Assembly (NCBI RefSeq): GCF_035222375.1
Contig: NC_085890.1
Location: forward strand, 3,906,001 to 3,970,000
DNA from: Podospora pseudocomata
Taxonomy: Eukaryota; Ascomycota; Sordariomycetes; Sordariales; Podosporaceae
Length of the DNA: 64,000 nt
Direction: 5' to 3'
Shown here piece after piece: positions 11,709-23,441 of the stretch (its first letter is position 1; each line of letters begins with the position of its first letter). Under the pieces are notes generated by a model. The model worked only from the letters and a program-made list of their open reading frames with translations, ran no database searches and was not told the origin of the DNA. The translations under genes were made by a program, and so were the position numbers.

Positions 11709-12417
11709 ATGTTCTCGACTTCGTTCCTCGTTCTTGCGTTGGCCGCAACAGGCCTAGGACAGGTCGTGGTACCAGAAGGGTATCGCAAGGTGTACATCAC
11801 CTCGGCGGTCGACGCCAAGTTCGTTATTGTACCAAAGGCACCGTTGCCGGCGAAGGCTGGTACTGGTGTTGTCGTGTCAGTGTTTCCAACCCCCGCCTTA
11901 GAAAACACCGGAAATTAACCAAATCTCCCTGCCATAGTCAGATCAGGAATGACAAGCCTGAACAACAGTGGTATCTCAAGGATGGTACCGGTGTTAGGAT
12001 CCAATTGGCCGAAACCAACCTCTGCCTGGATGCCGGTGCAAAGAGTGCGTGTCGAGAGAGTCTGTCCACAAGAGAGAGAGCAAAGCTGATATCGAGAAAC
12101 AGGTAACTGGAGAGATATGGGTACGCTCACCCTGAAGGAGTGCTCCGCTACCGAGCCGGCGCAGAAGTGGAACGTCATGGCAGATGGCCGCATCGCGTTG
12201 GAGGACTCACCCCAGCCCCGTAGGCAACCCTTCTCCTTGACCAGAAAAAGAATTCATGACAGAGGCTGATGACCAAACAGAACAATGCGTCGATCTGGTG
12301 TACATGCGCGCTACTCCCAACAACGCTGTCGGCTTGTATACCTGCGCGGGGCTCGGTAACACTGGCGCAAAGGATAAGGGCATCAACTGGCCGCTGGTCA
12401 ACGCGACGGCTCCATGA
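11709..12417 (+). CDS. Small secreted ricin-B-lectin-like protein
   Basis: Four exons are read: 11709-11875, 11938-12044, 12103-12219 and 12281-12417. All have GT...AG introns of 58-62 bp, and the phases join to 175 aa. Residues 1-18 (MFSTSFLVLALAATGLGQ) form a signal peptide. The mature part has the beta-trefoil signature of repeated Q-x-W motifs (EQQW, AQKW), each following a hydrophobic strand, with two candidate cysteine pairs (LCLDAG, KECSA, QCVDL, YTCAG). Such proteins bind sugars or act as secreted effectors; the ligand is unknown. The ATG at 11709 is the only one giving the leader. It stands alone on the plus strand, 0.9 kb before the protease gene. Confidence 0.82.
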
Positions 12418-13324
12418 AGAGTGTCGACAGTTCTCTCTTTGTCAGGTAGGTTGAGGTGACATACCTGTGCGAGTAAAGGCAGGTGGTTGAAAATGTAAAG
12501 CATAACCGGTAAAATTTCTTTCAAATACAGAGCATCAAGGATGCGAAGAAACTGGCCGCGAAACGTAAAATTCAGCTGGGGATTTCGGTGAGCAACCCCT
12601 TGATGTCCGCGTGACCTGGGCTTCTGCTGTTCGAACCTGAATTTTTAGGCTTTCCCCTCTGTGCTTCCATTGGCTTCTCCTTGCTGTTGCTGTTGTCATG
12701 AGATAGTACCTTGTTGACTGTTCCTGTACCATATCGGAGGTTGTTGTGCGATTCCAAGGCAGGCAGGTAGGATATCAATTCATGTGTCTGTGCAGGCATT
12801 TCTCCCAGACTGAAGAACAGCAAGTCTTGAAGAAATGCGTGATCCAATGGACGATTGTGCCGCAGCGAGGGCTATGCAGTAGCCCCAGGGGAAAGAGATA
12901 AGATACCTTGAGCTACAGCCAAGACCCCAGAGCCCGGCAGAGCTGAGCCATCAACACCAATCAGAAGAACGAATTCTTCCCATTGATCGTGATAAGATAG
13001 GGGTGAAAGGTACCTGTGTGTATCGGAGAGCTCGCCGGTCCAGGAGGTGGTGCAACAACAAGACAAGCCCAGTGACGCAGTTGCTCGTTCCCTCGTCGAC
13101 TTTCGCTTCGCCGTACTCTTCAACCAAACCAAACCATCAAATCCCCATTTCCATCGTCGCTCCCAGCATATTCTATTCTAATTATCTCTTTTACAACATT
13201 TTCTTTTCCCACTTACAGTCTTCTTGAACGCTCTTTGTACGGCCTTCAATTTGCTTGATCGCCCAAACCACCCCGTAATTCGAGAGCGCTCGTAGTAGCG
13301 CTCTCAAGCCCCAGGTTTCGTCTG
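12418..13324. other. Intergenic; no gene seen
   Basis: Between the lectin-like gene and the metzincin gene. The pyrimidine-rich run at 13080-13260 looks like a fungal promoter or 5' leader for the protease. Confidence 0.5.
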
Positions 13325-14712
13325 ATGGCCGCTTCTGGTAAGTTTAACGGGCGCGCGCAGACGCTTGTGGACCACCGCATCATTCCAACTCTAGGGTAAC
13401 CAGCTTGCTAACTTTATTGCCTGCGTTAGACTTGTTGGTCTCGGACCGCTCGACAGGCAGAGCGTCATCGTCGGACGAAAGCGAAACGTCCACCATCCGT
13501 ACACGCACCCTCGCCGAGCCCTCAACTGCCCTCACCGTCCCCACCGTCGATCCCATTGGAACACAGGTAATTGAAACCGAGAAGAAACACCGTGAATATA
13601 GTCGCGGCGAGTTGAAGCGTCTGGATACCATCGCCGACAAGAAGACTCGGATTGAACAAGAGGTGGGACATGCAGCCGGTGGAGCGGGGCCCTGCCCACC
13701 TGGGGACTACTCTGCCGGCTTGGAGCTTGATGATGAGGACGAATCTGCTGTGCGCCACCTAGCTATCGAGAACAGCCCCCTGGCCGGCCGTACCGAGGCT
13801 ATATTGTTGGCATCCACCGCTGTCATCTTTTTTGCTATTCTCTTCAACGAAAAGGCATGCAGCAAGGTGTTGCTGATTCCGTCCATCGCTTTTTTGGTGA
13901 TGCTTGGCAGGGTCTTGTCCACCCATGCAGCCAATAATCTCTCCGCCTTGCCAGATGCACCCCTCCATTGCGTGACCCAAGGGCACGGCAGCGACGGCGC
14001 GTTCCGAGCCCAGATTGGCCTGCCAGGACACCAAGTACCACGCTGGGCTACCGGGACAAAGCTCCGCTATGTCATTTGTGCCGAGACGTTTCCCCATCCC
14101 GAGGACGCAGCCCTTGCAGCGAGCAACCTCGCCCAGGCCATCGACCAGTTTGCAGATGTTCCCGTCACCTTTGAGGAGGTGACCCGCAACACCAAGGCCC
14201 ACTTCCGCGTGGTCTACAAGGATCCTGTCTGCGCAGACGAAGCCAACGTCCTTGCAAGCGCCTTCTTCCCCAACAGGGGACCCCGCAACAAACGCACTCT
14301 TCACATCTACGCCCTGGCTTTCCGCAAAAGGCATATCGGAAGCCAGGTGCAGGTTCTCGCCCACGAGGTTGGCCATATCTTGGGTCTGAGGCACGAGTTT
14401 GCCCCGGAGTCAGCAGAATGCCGCTCGTTTACCTACGGCCGCCGCAACCCCGATAGCATTATGAGTTACCCCGCCGATTGGAGCACAGCCAAGGTGACGC
14501 AGCAGGACATTGATGAGCTGAGGGGTTTATACTTGGACACACGCCTATTTCTCCAGGACGACGCCGGTGATGACTGGCACTTCCAAACCATCACCCCGCA
14601 CCCGTTTTTGTACCCTTACGAGAACACGCGCAGAAACTGGGGCTTTATGGCAGCCTTCTGGTCGTTTAGGCGGTTCCAGAGGCACCAACAGGGAAATGCC
14701 ACCGCACGTTAG
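13325..14712 (+). CDS. Metzincin zinc metalloprotease with central hydrophobic anchor
   Basis: A 13 bp first exon (13325-13337, MAAS) joins over a GTAAGT...TAG intron with a GCTAAC branch point to exon 2 (13430-14712), giving 431 aa. The zinc site is HEVGHILGLRHE at about residues 315-326, which fits the metzincin consensus HExxHxxGxxH. The expected Met-turn (SIMSY) lies about 33 residues later. The glutamate after the third His is the astacin form, whereas matrixins usually have Ser. The N-terminal third is polar. Residues about 126-168 hold one or two hydrophobic segments (AILLASTAVIFFAILF; KVLLIPSIAFLVMLG), and the catalytic domain follows. The product is therefore probably membrane-anchored and not freely secreted. 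The substrate is unknown. Subfamily (M10 or M12A-like) is not settled. Confidence 0.85.
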
Positions 14713-15375
14713 AAACAGGTACGTTCCACGAAGCCTATTAAGATCAGCCAAGAGAGCATGGCTGGTGCTAACAATCATTGTTTATCTAGGTGGTGGTGAT
14801 ACTTCCAATGTCTTAATTAGTTGATCTTGAAGGTTTACGACTGGCTATGTGTATAAACACTAGTATATATGCATTTACATCTATTCTGGCAATGTTGGAA
14901 AAGCGGGGGCTTGAGTGGATTGCATTAGGTTGGTGGGACGGCTGGGGCTTGTGGTGAGAAATGCAGTGATGAGTAATAGAAGCGTGGAGTTTGGGTATCG
15001 TGGGGTTCATGCAAGCAAGCGTGCATACAGCAGGTTGGTTACTGGGCATTAGGTTAGGTTTTTCGCTTCGTGTACTCGGCATCTGCTGGATTTTGTTCTC
15101 TTCATCTGGGTCTATAACACTCGTTTACTGCACGACCACAATTTATGGAGGTAGCTTGGGTACTTTACAATTTACATTGTCGGTTAGAAGGGGAGAGACT
15201 ATTGGTAGAGCCTAGTTTATCACATGTGTTAAGGGTAGGTCAGCAGCTTCTAGTGGGTGAAAACAAAAAATGATGAGACTACCTGATAGCAGACAAAATA
15301 AAACGATAATGTACAGCTTCCTTGTTATTAGATCCCCCCTTACCCCTATTTACCCCCGCTGCTCCTGTTCACATC
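14713..15375. other. Intergenic; no gene seen
   Basis: 3' flanks of the protease gene (plus) and the FAD oxidase gene (minus), which converge here. This is the likely left border of the polyketide cluster. Confidence 0.5.
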
Positions 15376-17124
15376 TTACCCCTGAAACGACCTCCTCTTC
15401 CCCTTTCCCTTTCCTTTCCCTTTACCCTTACCCTTGCCCTCTCTCGGCTCGACAATAGGGTTGTAAAACCTAAACTTGTTCTGCGGATCATACTTTTGCT
15501 TCAGCGCCCTCAACCTCGCCAATCTCCACGGCTCTCGCCCGTACACCGTCTCCAAGTCCTCGTACCCATTGGCATAGTTGACATAGTTGTTTTCCGTCCT
15601 CGTCGGCTGCCCCGCATTCCACATATCCTTCACCTCATTCGCCCACTCCCACGCCAGTTCCTCGAGAACAGGATCGTTTGGCGGGATGACACCGTTGAAG
15701 AGCATCAGATGGTGGTCAGACCGGAAGGGGTACGCGGTATCAGCCGGGTTCCTGGCGCCAACACCGGCGGTAGAGTACCCCTCGTGAAGGATGCCCGCGC
15801 CGGCGGCTAGGGTAGGATGGGAAATGGCGCGGGCGCGGAAGCCGTTGTAGATGAGCCGCTCGGCGGTGAGGTTGTAGACTTGGAGGCCGGCGGTGGTGGT
15901 GATGCGCTTGTTGCCTTTTTGGCAGATGAAGTCGTCTTCGGCGTTGCCTTGGACTTTGGAGACTCCGTTGTAGGGCACGTCGCCTTGCTCGTTGTAGACT
16001 GATGGGATGGCGTTGAATTCGGCCAGTAGGGCCTCTGCTTCGTTGGCCGGGCCGCGGTAGGCGAATGTCCAGGAGAGGATCGGGTCGGTGGTGGAGACGG
16101 TGGTGTTCATGAAGAAGAAGCCGAAATTGAGGGCCATGTTTACCGGTGTTGAGCCGTTGTTGTGGAGGCGGTTGAGGGAAGTGAAGACTCTTTCGAGCTG
16201 GGCGCCGGTCCAGATGTAGTTGTGGTAGTGCCAGGTGTCGGGGCCGCGGGGGAAGATGTTGAGTTCGAAGGAGGTGACGATGCCAAAGTTGTGGCCGGCG
16301 CCTTTCATGCCCCAGAGGAGGTCTGAGTTGCTTGTCGGGCTGACGCGGATGGCTCTGCCGTCGCCGAGGACGACGTTGAGCTGGAGGAGGTTGTCTACCA
16401 CCATGCCGTAGAGGCCTGGGGTTATTTGTCAGTTCAATGTCTCATGTAGAGGAGCGAAATCTGACGAGCTCACCTTCATGTCTTCCATGACCGCCCCCCA
16501 ACGCAGCCCCAAGGAGACCGACGCAGTCACAGGAACCGGTGGTTGTGACAAAGCCCCGTTCCCAGAGGTATTTGGTGACCAAGCCGCCGTAGACACCACC
16601 TTGGAACCAAGCAGACTTTTTATTCGGCTGGATGGTAATGGTTCTCAGCATTGCCATGCTAATTTGAACGCCAGTGAAGGTTCCCAAACTGGCACTATTC
16701 CCGTGGCCGCCATTAGTGGCCAGAAAATCGATGCCGTTGGCATTGCAGTATTGCACCTGGTCTCCCTATTAGCAACCATTACCTAACAAAGAAACCTCCT
16801 TGATAGCTTGAAACTCACAATCTTGGCCACATCTGCTTCGCTTGCAGGTTGAACAACAACCTGGATCTGTGGGGGGGCAAATGTGTTCCATCTTGCTGTG
16901 ATAGCAGGGAACTTTCCATCGCTAGGTCCGAAGATGAGCGTGCCGGGTGAAAGACGGCTTCCGAGCTCCCTTCTCACAGTATTGGCGTCCAAGTCGGCCC
17001 GAGTTCGAGCCTCAAGTTCGGAATACCTGGGGACTGAAAGGGCAGCTGCCAAGTTGAGGTGGACAAACACCAGCAACAGGGCGGTGGCAAGCCTGCCCCA
17101 AGCAAGTGAGACAAGAGCTCTCAT
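15376..17124 (-). CDS. Secreted BBE-type FAD-linked oxidoreductase (polyketide cluster)
   Basis: Exons 17124-16819, 16756-16474 and 16415-15376 join in phase to 542 aa. It opens with a signal peptide (MRALVSLAWGRLATALLLVFVHLNLAAA). Next come the FAD-binding PCMH fold and a C-terminal BBE domain (NYVNYANGYE ... YDPQNKFRFYNPI). The His in NGGHGN and the Cys in GSCDCVGLLGAALGGGHGR sit where family members attach FAD, possibly bicovalently. The family oxidises alcohols, amines or activated C-H bonds. In the solanapyrone pathway the homologous-type enzyme Sol5 oxidises an alcohol and promotes a Diels-Alder closure; a like role here is inference. The tail is an unusual Gly-Lys repeat. It is divergent from P450-1, sharing a 1.6 kb upstream region with two TCGGCCGA sites. 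Confidence 0.92.
15385..15435 (-). repeat. Gly-Lys codon repeat at the 3' end of the FAD oxidase
   Basis: The minus strand encodes EGKGKGKGKGKGKGKRR just before the stop. The DNA shows as runs of CCTTTCC and CCTTACC on the plus strand. Confidence 0.85.
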
Positions 17125-18340
17125 ATCGAAAGGATCTACCGAGTGTGGAGGTAAATACGACTTAAAACACGGCCTTGGCGCGCGTGGGGAAAACGTGGGA
17201 GGCCACAAGCAACGAGAATCCGATCTGCAGTGCACCGTTCGTGCATGAGACGGAGGAGGTAATCAAGGCTAGATGGTCAACTACTTCATCCTCCAAACCT
17301 ACGGGTTCCGATGCTGGTATTTGAAGGATGAAATGGGCTCACTGTCCACCACCCCCAGCTCTACACAAACCGAACTCAACTGAGCTCAGAGTGGAAAGGC
17401 GTGAAGCCGAGCACACCATTTCCCTCTTACCCTGTCCTCGTTGGACGCCACAAGCGTTGGTAGCATGTAAGAAAAAGGCTCACATCTATCCGTTAGGACC
17501 AGGCTAGTGAATGCCTCACGCCTTCGCCGGGCAAGCGATGTGGTTCAATATTGAAAGTTCCAACCTATCAAGTTTGGTGGTTCTAAGCGAGAGCCGCCTC
17601 CTGTTGGACGAAAACAGGACAATTTGTGATTCCTTCTGGTCAGATCGACATGATACCAGCAGGCTGGTAGCTGGATATGGTTAGGCGATGCAGGAACAAG
17701 CCTCATTGCTACATCTGAGCTCAGCTCCTCTGTCAGGCGAAGGGTGGGTAAGATGATACGTTCTCCTGCTCGGTAACCTATCAGATGAACTGGAGTTCTC
17801 TGGGACATCCGGTGACTGAGCCGGGGAGCCGGCCAACGCGGATCCTGATTCCCTCTGGGACGCTTCTGGGACCATGGATCCTCCGTCCTATCCACCTTCC
17901 AAACATAGCACCCTTCGAGAGCATTCGACAGAAGAGCTTTCCATGGAACTTGGCCAATCGTCTGGCTCTGATAGCGAATGTCACGGAGCTTCTGTTCCGT
18001 ATTACTGCAGGCCAACAAGGGCATTCAAAGTTACCTGGGCAGGGATTGTGCGCGCTCAGCCCGGGTGATCACTAGCCGAGGAACTGAGTCCGAAGGCAGA
18101 CGTTGACACGGTCTACCTTCATGCTGCCGCTGCCACACGCGTCAATGTCGTGAGCCAATCCCATCAAGTCTGAGTCTGATCACTTATCTTTCCTGCTGTT
18201 TTTCTGAGCGGAATCTGTCTGCAATCAGGGGTACAAGGTACATCAAAGAAAGTGATCGTCCAAGCATGCTCGATACGAAGAGCATCGGCGATAACAACAA
18301 GCGTGTCCATTGGATGTCGCTTTGTGGCTGCAGGATTGCT

Positions 18341-18348
18341 TCGGCCGA
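18341..18348. promoter_or_regulatory. TCGGCCGA site 1
   Basis: Palindrome upstream of P450-1. The surrounding 14-mer GCTTCGGCCGATGC (18338-18351) recurs exactly upstream of the PKS at 23833-23846. Confidence 0.6.
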
Positions 18349-18374
18349 TGCAAGTGCAAGGGGCCTGGTACCCT

Positions 18375-18382
18375 TCGGCCGA
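18375..18382. promoter_or_regulatory. TCGGCCGA site 2
   Basis: Second copy 34 bp from site 1, within the 10 bp palindrome TTCGGCCGAA. Confidence 0.6.
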
Positions 18383-18726
18383 AAGATGGCTTTGGCTTGG
18401 CTTCGGCTTGACTTTCGGGTAGGGCTGAGAACAGGGGGTGGGGGGGCAATCAAAGCCGTTGTGCCTGTGTTCTCTCGGCCCGAACTGCCACGGGCCGAAG
18501 CGCAGATCCGATCGTGGTCACACCTTGGCGGTTGACGACAGCGCTGCGAGTTGCGCCGTCTTACTAGACGATGTGCCCAGAGTCTTGGAAGAGGGGTGGA
18601 AGAGGGGTCTTCAGGAAAGACACGATGTGCGCGCCCGGATCTGCTGGCTACTGACGGGTACCCGGGACAGCACCACTCCTCCAACTTCACGACAAGCCAG
18701 ACATCACCAACTTAACCGTCGACACA

Positions 18727-20520
18727 ATGGATCGTCTCACCTCCCCCTTCGAAGATGACTCCCCACACCGCTACCTCATCGCTTTGGCGACCGTTCCAGT
18801 TCTGCTATTCGCCCTCTACCAGTACCTCCTCCCCAAACCCATCCCCGGCATAGCCTACAATCCCTCCGCTGCCAAATCCCTCTTCGGCGACGTCCCCGAG
18901 ATGATAGCAGAAGTAAGCCAAACGGGCGAGTTCCGCGTCTGGTGCGCCAAGCAAGTCCGCAAGATGAACTCCCCCATCTGCCAAATCTTCATCAAACCCT
19001 TCTCCCAACCCTGGGTGTTGCTCTCCGACTTTCGCGAGTCGCGCGATATCCTCACGCGGCGTCACAAGGAGTTTGACAAGTCGAGCTTTTTATCGGATGG
19101 CATGGCCTGCATGGGCGCGTTCCACGGTATTTACATGACCGATCACAAGTTCAGGGCGAACAGGCAGCTGATTCAGGATTTGATGACGAGCACGTTTCTG
19201 AATGGGCACGTCGGGCCGGCGATTTACAACAAGGGGTCGGAGCTGATGAGGTTGTTTGAGATGAAGGTGAGACTGGCGAGGGGGAGGCCGTTCAGTGTGA
19301 AGAAGGACTTTGAGTATGCCTCGCTGGACTGCATGTTGGCGTTTGCGTTTGGGAGAAACTGGGTTGATACGGCTGTTGGGGAGCAGGTCAAGGTAGTGGG
19401 AGGGTTGACGGAGGAGAGCCTGGTTATTCCGGTGTCAGTTGATGAGCCGGTCGACTTTCCGCTCGGTGAGATTGTGGACTTTTTGAAGTCGGTGTATGAG
19501 GCGCCAGAGATTGTGGAGAAGACGATCAATGCGATCATGCCGAAGTTACAGACATGGTGGTGGTCGCAGCAGGGGTGGTACAAAAAGATCTTTGATGACA
19601 AGGAAAAGGCGATGAAGGCCCAGGTTGCCATCGGAATCAAGAACTTTCAACAGGGCAAGATCGAAACGGGGGTGGAGCATATGCTGATGAGAGAAGCTGC
19701 TCGGGCAGAAAAGGAGGGAAGAGAACCTGATTTTGAGAGCCAAATTTTCAGAGATGAGGTTTGCTACCCCCTTGTTGTCCTTCTTTGACTTGAGCTAATA
19801 GTAGGAAAGCTATTTGGAGATATTGTGGGAGGTCACCACACCACGTCTGGTGCCATGATGTGGCTTACCAAGTATCTCACCGATGACCCCACGATTCAGT
19901 CCAAGCTGAGATCTGTTTTGCACTCAACACTATCTGCGGCCCACCAAGAAGGCAGGCTGTTTACCTTTGAAGAGATCCGCCACGCCAAACTGCCCTACTT
20001 GGACGCCATCATTGAAGAAATGCTTCGCATCAATGCCGTGCCAGTTACCCGTGAAGCCGTGGTTGACACCACCGTTTTGGGGTGTCCGATCAAGAAGGGA
20101 ACGCAGGTCTTCTTTATGTCGAACGGCCCAGGCTTTTTGTCGCCTTCTTTCCCGGTGGATGAAGCAAAGCGAAGCGATACATCCAGGTTATCTAAACGGG
20201 CCAACGACTCTTGGGATGAGAGGCAGGACCTGGCAAGATTCGATCCCGAGCGTTGGCTGGTGAGGAAGACAGATGGAACAGGTGTCACGGCTGATGATGT
20301 CGACTTTGATGGCGCAGCTGGGCCTCAGCTGGTGTTTGGTCTTGGGCCTAGAACATGCTGGGGCAGGAGGTTGGCGCACATGGAGATGAAGGTGATCATT
20401 GCCATGTTGGTGTGGACGTTTCAATTGGAGAGAACACCACCAGAGCTCTCTGGATATGGTGGCTTGGAGGGTATTGCTCGCGTTCCCAAGAAATGTTATG
20501 TTAGGTTCGTGAAGCTGTAG
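18727..20520 (+). CDS. Cytochrome P450 monooxygenase 1 (polyketide cluster)
   Basis: Exons 18727-19758 and 19810-20520 give 580 aa. The 51 bp intron uses an AAG acceptor, chosen because it alone restores the I-helix (DELFGDIVGGHHTTSG). An N-terminal membrane anchor (YLIALATVPVLLFALYQYLL, residues about 16-35) precedes a proline-rich hinge (PKPIPG). Visible P450 motifs are the oxygen-binding GGHHTT, the K-helix ExxR as EEMLR, and the haem loop FGLGPRTCWG with the Cys ligand. It would hydroxylate or oxidise the polyketide at the ER membrane. CYP family not assigned. It converges with SDR-1 across 121 bp and has two TCGGCCGA sites upstream. Confidence 0.92.
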
Positions 20521-20641
20521 AAGCAGTTGGGTACAAAGAAATATAGGGGAACCATTTCAGTAGCTCGCATAGCTTATAGTGACTTTTACATCCATTGTCC
20601 AGCTTTTTTATCGGACACGTGTGTTACCAATCCATGTCCAG

Positions 20642-21526
20642 TTAATCAGTCATACCACTCCCCCTGAGCAAGCTCTCATACCCCTGCTTCCACACCTTTT
20701 GCCCCTGCCCGCCAAAGCCGACCCCAATCTCATCACTTATTGACCCATCATGCTTGGTGTTCTCCAACAGGTCAAAGAACTTGTCGATGTATTCGTCAAG
20801 CGGCATAGGCTGCACCGCCTTCTCAGGCCCGCCCTGCAGCGCATCGGTTTGCTCTCTGTGATGAGCATTCAGGGGTGTGTCGACATAAGGCGGTGCGACT
20901 TCAACAACGCTCATTCCTTTGACACCAGTCGCCTCAAGCTGCCAGCGTAAGATCTTGCAAAAGGACGCCACGCCGGCTTTGGAAGGGCAGTAGGTTGGGT
21001 AAAATGGAACAGGGAAATACGCCAGCGAGGAGCTCGTAAGGAAGATGTTGGTTTTGATGCCTTGTTTTGCAAGAGACAAAAGATGGGCGGCAAAGGCCTG
21101 AGCGACAAGAATGGGTGCAACCAAGTTGGTTGTTAACTCTTGAATGGCTTCCTGGGCGAGATTGGGGGGTGGGTTTTGGAAGATGTCGTAGTGGTTTTGG
21201 ATGCCGGCGTTGACGAAGACAGTGTCAAGCTTGGGAAAGTGGCGGAGGATACCGTCAACTTGAGGCTGCAGTGAGTCGAGCTGGGTGAGATCCCACTGCG
21301 AACGAGGGGTTAGCGACAAGTATCATGGCAGTGTTGGTGGGGCAATACGTGCAATGCGGTACTCCAGGCCTTCAAGCTCGTTGACAATCTGCTCTAATCT
21401 CTCTCTGTCTTGCTCCCTTCCAGTTACGATGACTTTTTTACCCAGGCTATGGAATCGATGAGCTGTAGCCTCGCCGATCCCGCCAGCTGCTCCGAGGATG
21501 AGAATGGTGTTGATACGGGACGACAT
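20642..21526 (-). CDS. Short-chain dehydrogenase/reductase 1 (polyketide cluster)
   Basis: Two exons, 21526-21353 and 21295-20642, give 275 aa. The intron is read as GC-AG (57 bp, GCTAAC branch point). The nearby GT donor (C|GTATTG) puts exon 2 out of frame, while the GC donor gives ...EYRI|WDLTQL..., normal for the family. Motifs are cofactor loop GAAGGIGEA, NAG as FVNAGIQ, and catalytic Y-x3-K in YCPSK with Ser in TSSSLAY. A classical SDR that probably reduces or oxidises a pathway ketone/alcohol. One TCGGCCGA copy lies 234 bp upstream. It occupies the place of Sol3-type dehydrogenases only by analogy. Confidence 0.88.
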
Positions 21527-22071
21527 TTCGTGGTGTAAGTGGGGTCACATCAACGGTCTGCGGAGTGCTGCGGGGAGGATTGGTGCCATATGTTTACATT
21601 AAGATAAGGTAGATACAAGATAAATCACCTCCAGCTCACCCCACAGCGGCCAGGTGCTGCCCGTGCTAATACTTGGAGTAGGACTTTCTACTCCACGCCC
21701 ACTGGCTGGTACTACGCTGCAGATCGATCGGCTTTATTGGCCAACGACAAGAAGTAATGTCGGCCGAAGACGAGTGGGGCTGTCATGAAGGGATCTGACC
21801 AATCGGAGCCCTACGTGGCACTTGCACCAATTCTTTCCTAAAGCAACGTCGCTTGAGGACATGGAGCAACCGAAACATGGCGGGTGCTCTATGACGTCTT
21901 TTCATTGTACACGTGAAAAACGACTTGTCACAGAGAACCGGGCATTGGGCACAGTGAGAGCCATTGGGTGTCAATACATCCAATCATTGATTCAAGAAGT
22001 CGTAACACAAATAAATACCAGACACAAGGCTACCCCAGCCTGCCTCCTCCTCCTCCAGCCCAAACCCTGTC
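21527..22071. promoter_or_regulatory. SDR-1 promoter / O-methyltransferase 3' flank
   Basis: 545 bp with no gene. It holds TCGGCCGA at 21760 and a CCAAT-like ATTGG at 21736-21740. Confidence 0.5.
21760..21767. promoter_or_regulatory. TCGGCCGA site 3
   Basis: 234 bp upstream of the SDR-1 start codon. It is the only copy not preceded by T. Confidence 0.6.
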
Positions 22072-23441
22072 TCAGCGCTTGAGATAAACCTCCAACAGTC
22101 CCAACGGTCCATTGTCAAAGACATTCCTAATCTCATACCGCGAATCCGCCTCCTTCAGCAACTGCTCAAACTCGGCCTTGGTCCTCTGCTTTCCACCACA
22201 GTTCACAATCATGACCGAGTCAACCTGTCTGACGACACGCTCTTGGTGACGGGGCCAGACACCAGGCTCGGGGATGATGATGTCGTTGATCAGCAAAGGG
22301 GTGTTTGGGCTGGAGTTTTCCAGGCCAGGAACGAAGCCCTTGAAGATCCTGACGACGTCCTTGTCAGCCCAGTTGTGGGTGCACTGGCGGATCAAAAACG
22401 CGGCCGCGTCCTTGACTGGTTGCGGGTCGAAGAAGCTGTGCTTGGAGTAGGTCACTCTGTCGGCGAGCTCTGGCGAGAGGGATTCCTTGCCCTCGGCGAG
22501 CATGTCGGCGTTGCTGTCCTGCACAATGCACTTGATGTTGGGGTAGGCCTATTTGAGGTCAGTGACTAGCAAGTCCGTCGCTAACTCTCACCAAGAAAAC
22601 ACATACCTCAGCCAAGCTCTTGCTGATGTGGCCATTGCCTCCTCCACAGTCAACCACTGTGCCGTTGAGGGCACCCCAGTTGAAGCTGTCGTAGAGAAGG
22701 TAGTCCAGGTGTCGGTCCATCTTTCGGAGACCAGCCATGGCTTTGGCAAAGCGTCGGGCTTTGGCGGGGTCGTTCTTGTAGAACTCAAAGATGCCAACGC
22801 CGTGGCGGGTCACGAAGGGGTTGAGGTTCTGGTGGCATTCGTATGGGTGAGCCTTGAAGGTGATGTTGCAGTCGGCGGCGGCCTTGAGCATCTCATCGAG
22901 GCTGTAATGGACCACGGAGCGGAGTTCCTCATCTTGCTGCATGAGTAGGGAGGTGTTGCTGTGGGAGATGACCCTTGGTTGGTGCTCCTCGAAGATACGA
23001 TAGGTCATCAGTTGGCGGATGATGCGCCCCGTGCGGTCCGCGTCGAGACCGGCCTTTTCGGCAAGCTCATCGATGGTGATGCTTCCATGCGCAGGGACGA
23101 GTTGGAAGAATTCAAAGTCCAGGGCAACCTACCCATGTTAGACGTGGCCGCCGGAGATTCAGGGAGACACATACCTGAACGAGACCAAGATCATAACCGG
23201 TGCAGCAGAACTCTCTCAGCCATTTCCGGGGACCGTCAATGAGGCGTTGTAGGTCCTCTAGACTAGTCTTGAGGCCGGCGTGGATCTCACGGTATTCCAA
23301 GGTGGCCGGAGGATCTTGAGATTCGAGTGAAAAGGTAGGAGCCACCAAGTTGTTTGCTTGGAGATATTTTGTGAGATCCTGTGTGAGGTTGAGGATGTTT
23401 TGGGCCAGGCCCAGGATAGATTCGGATCCTTGAGTAGCCAT
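22072..23441 (-). CDS. Class I SAM-dependent O-methyltransferase (polyketide cluster)
   Basis: Exons 23441-23175, 23128-22607 and 22548-22072 (all phase 0, GT-AG introns of 47 and 58 bp) give 421 aa. The layout is that of fungal sterigmatocystin-8-O-methyltransferase-like enzymes. A winged-helix dimerisation half (GSITIDELAEKAGLDADRTGRIIRQL) is followed by the SAM-binding loop VVDCGGGNGHIS, the catalytic His in CTHNWADKDV, and the DIIIPE strand. It would methylate a hydroxyl of the pyrone or another enol of the product. It is divergent from the PKS over 753 bp, which contain one TCGGCCGA. Confidence 0.92.

Larger units (their letters stand above)
17125..18726. promoter_or_regulatory. Divergent promoter region, FAD oxidase / P450-1
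   Basis: 1.6 kb without a supported gene between two divergent cluster genes. It holds TCGGCCGA at 18341 and 18375, with related half-site sequences (TTCGGCTT, TCGGCCCGA, GGGCCGAAG) at 18401-18505. The P450-1 ATG lies 345-385 bp downstream of the sites. Confidence 0.6.

Noticed and set aside
18184-18690. 168 aa minus-strand frame in the FAD oxidase/P450-1 gap
   Set aside because: No ATG-supported gene model or motifs. It overlaps the motif-bearing promoter.
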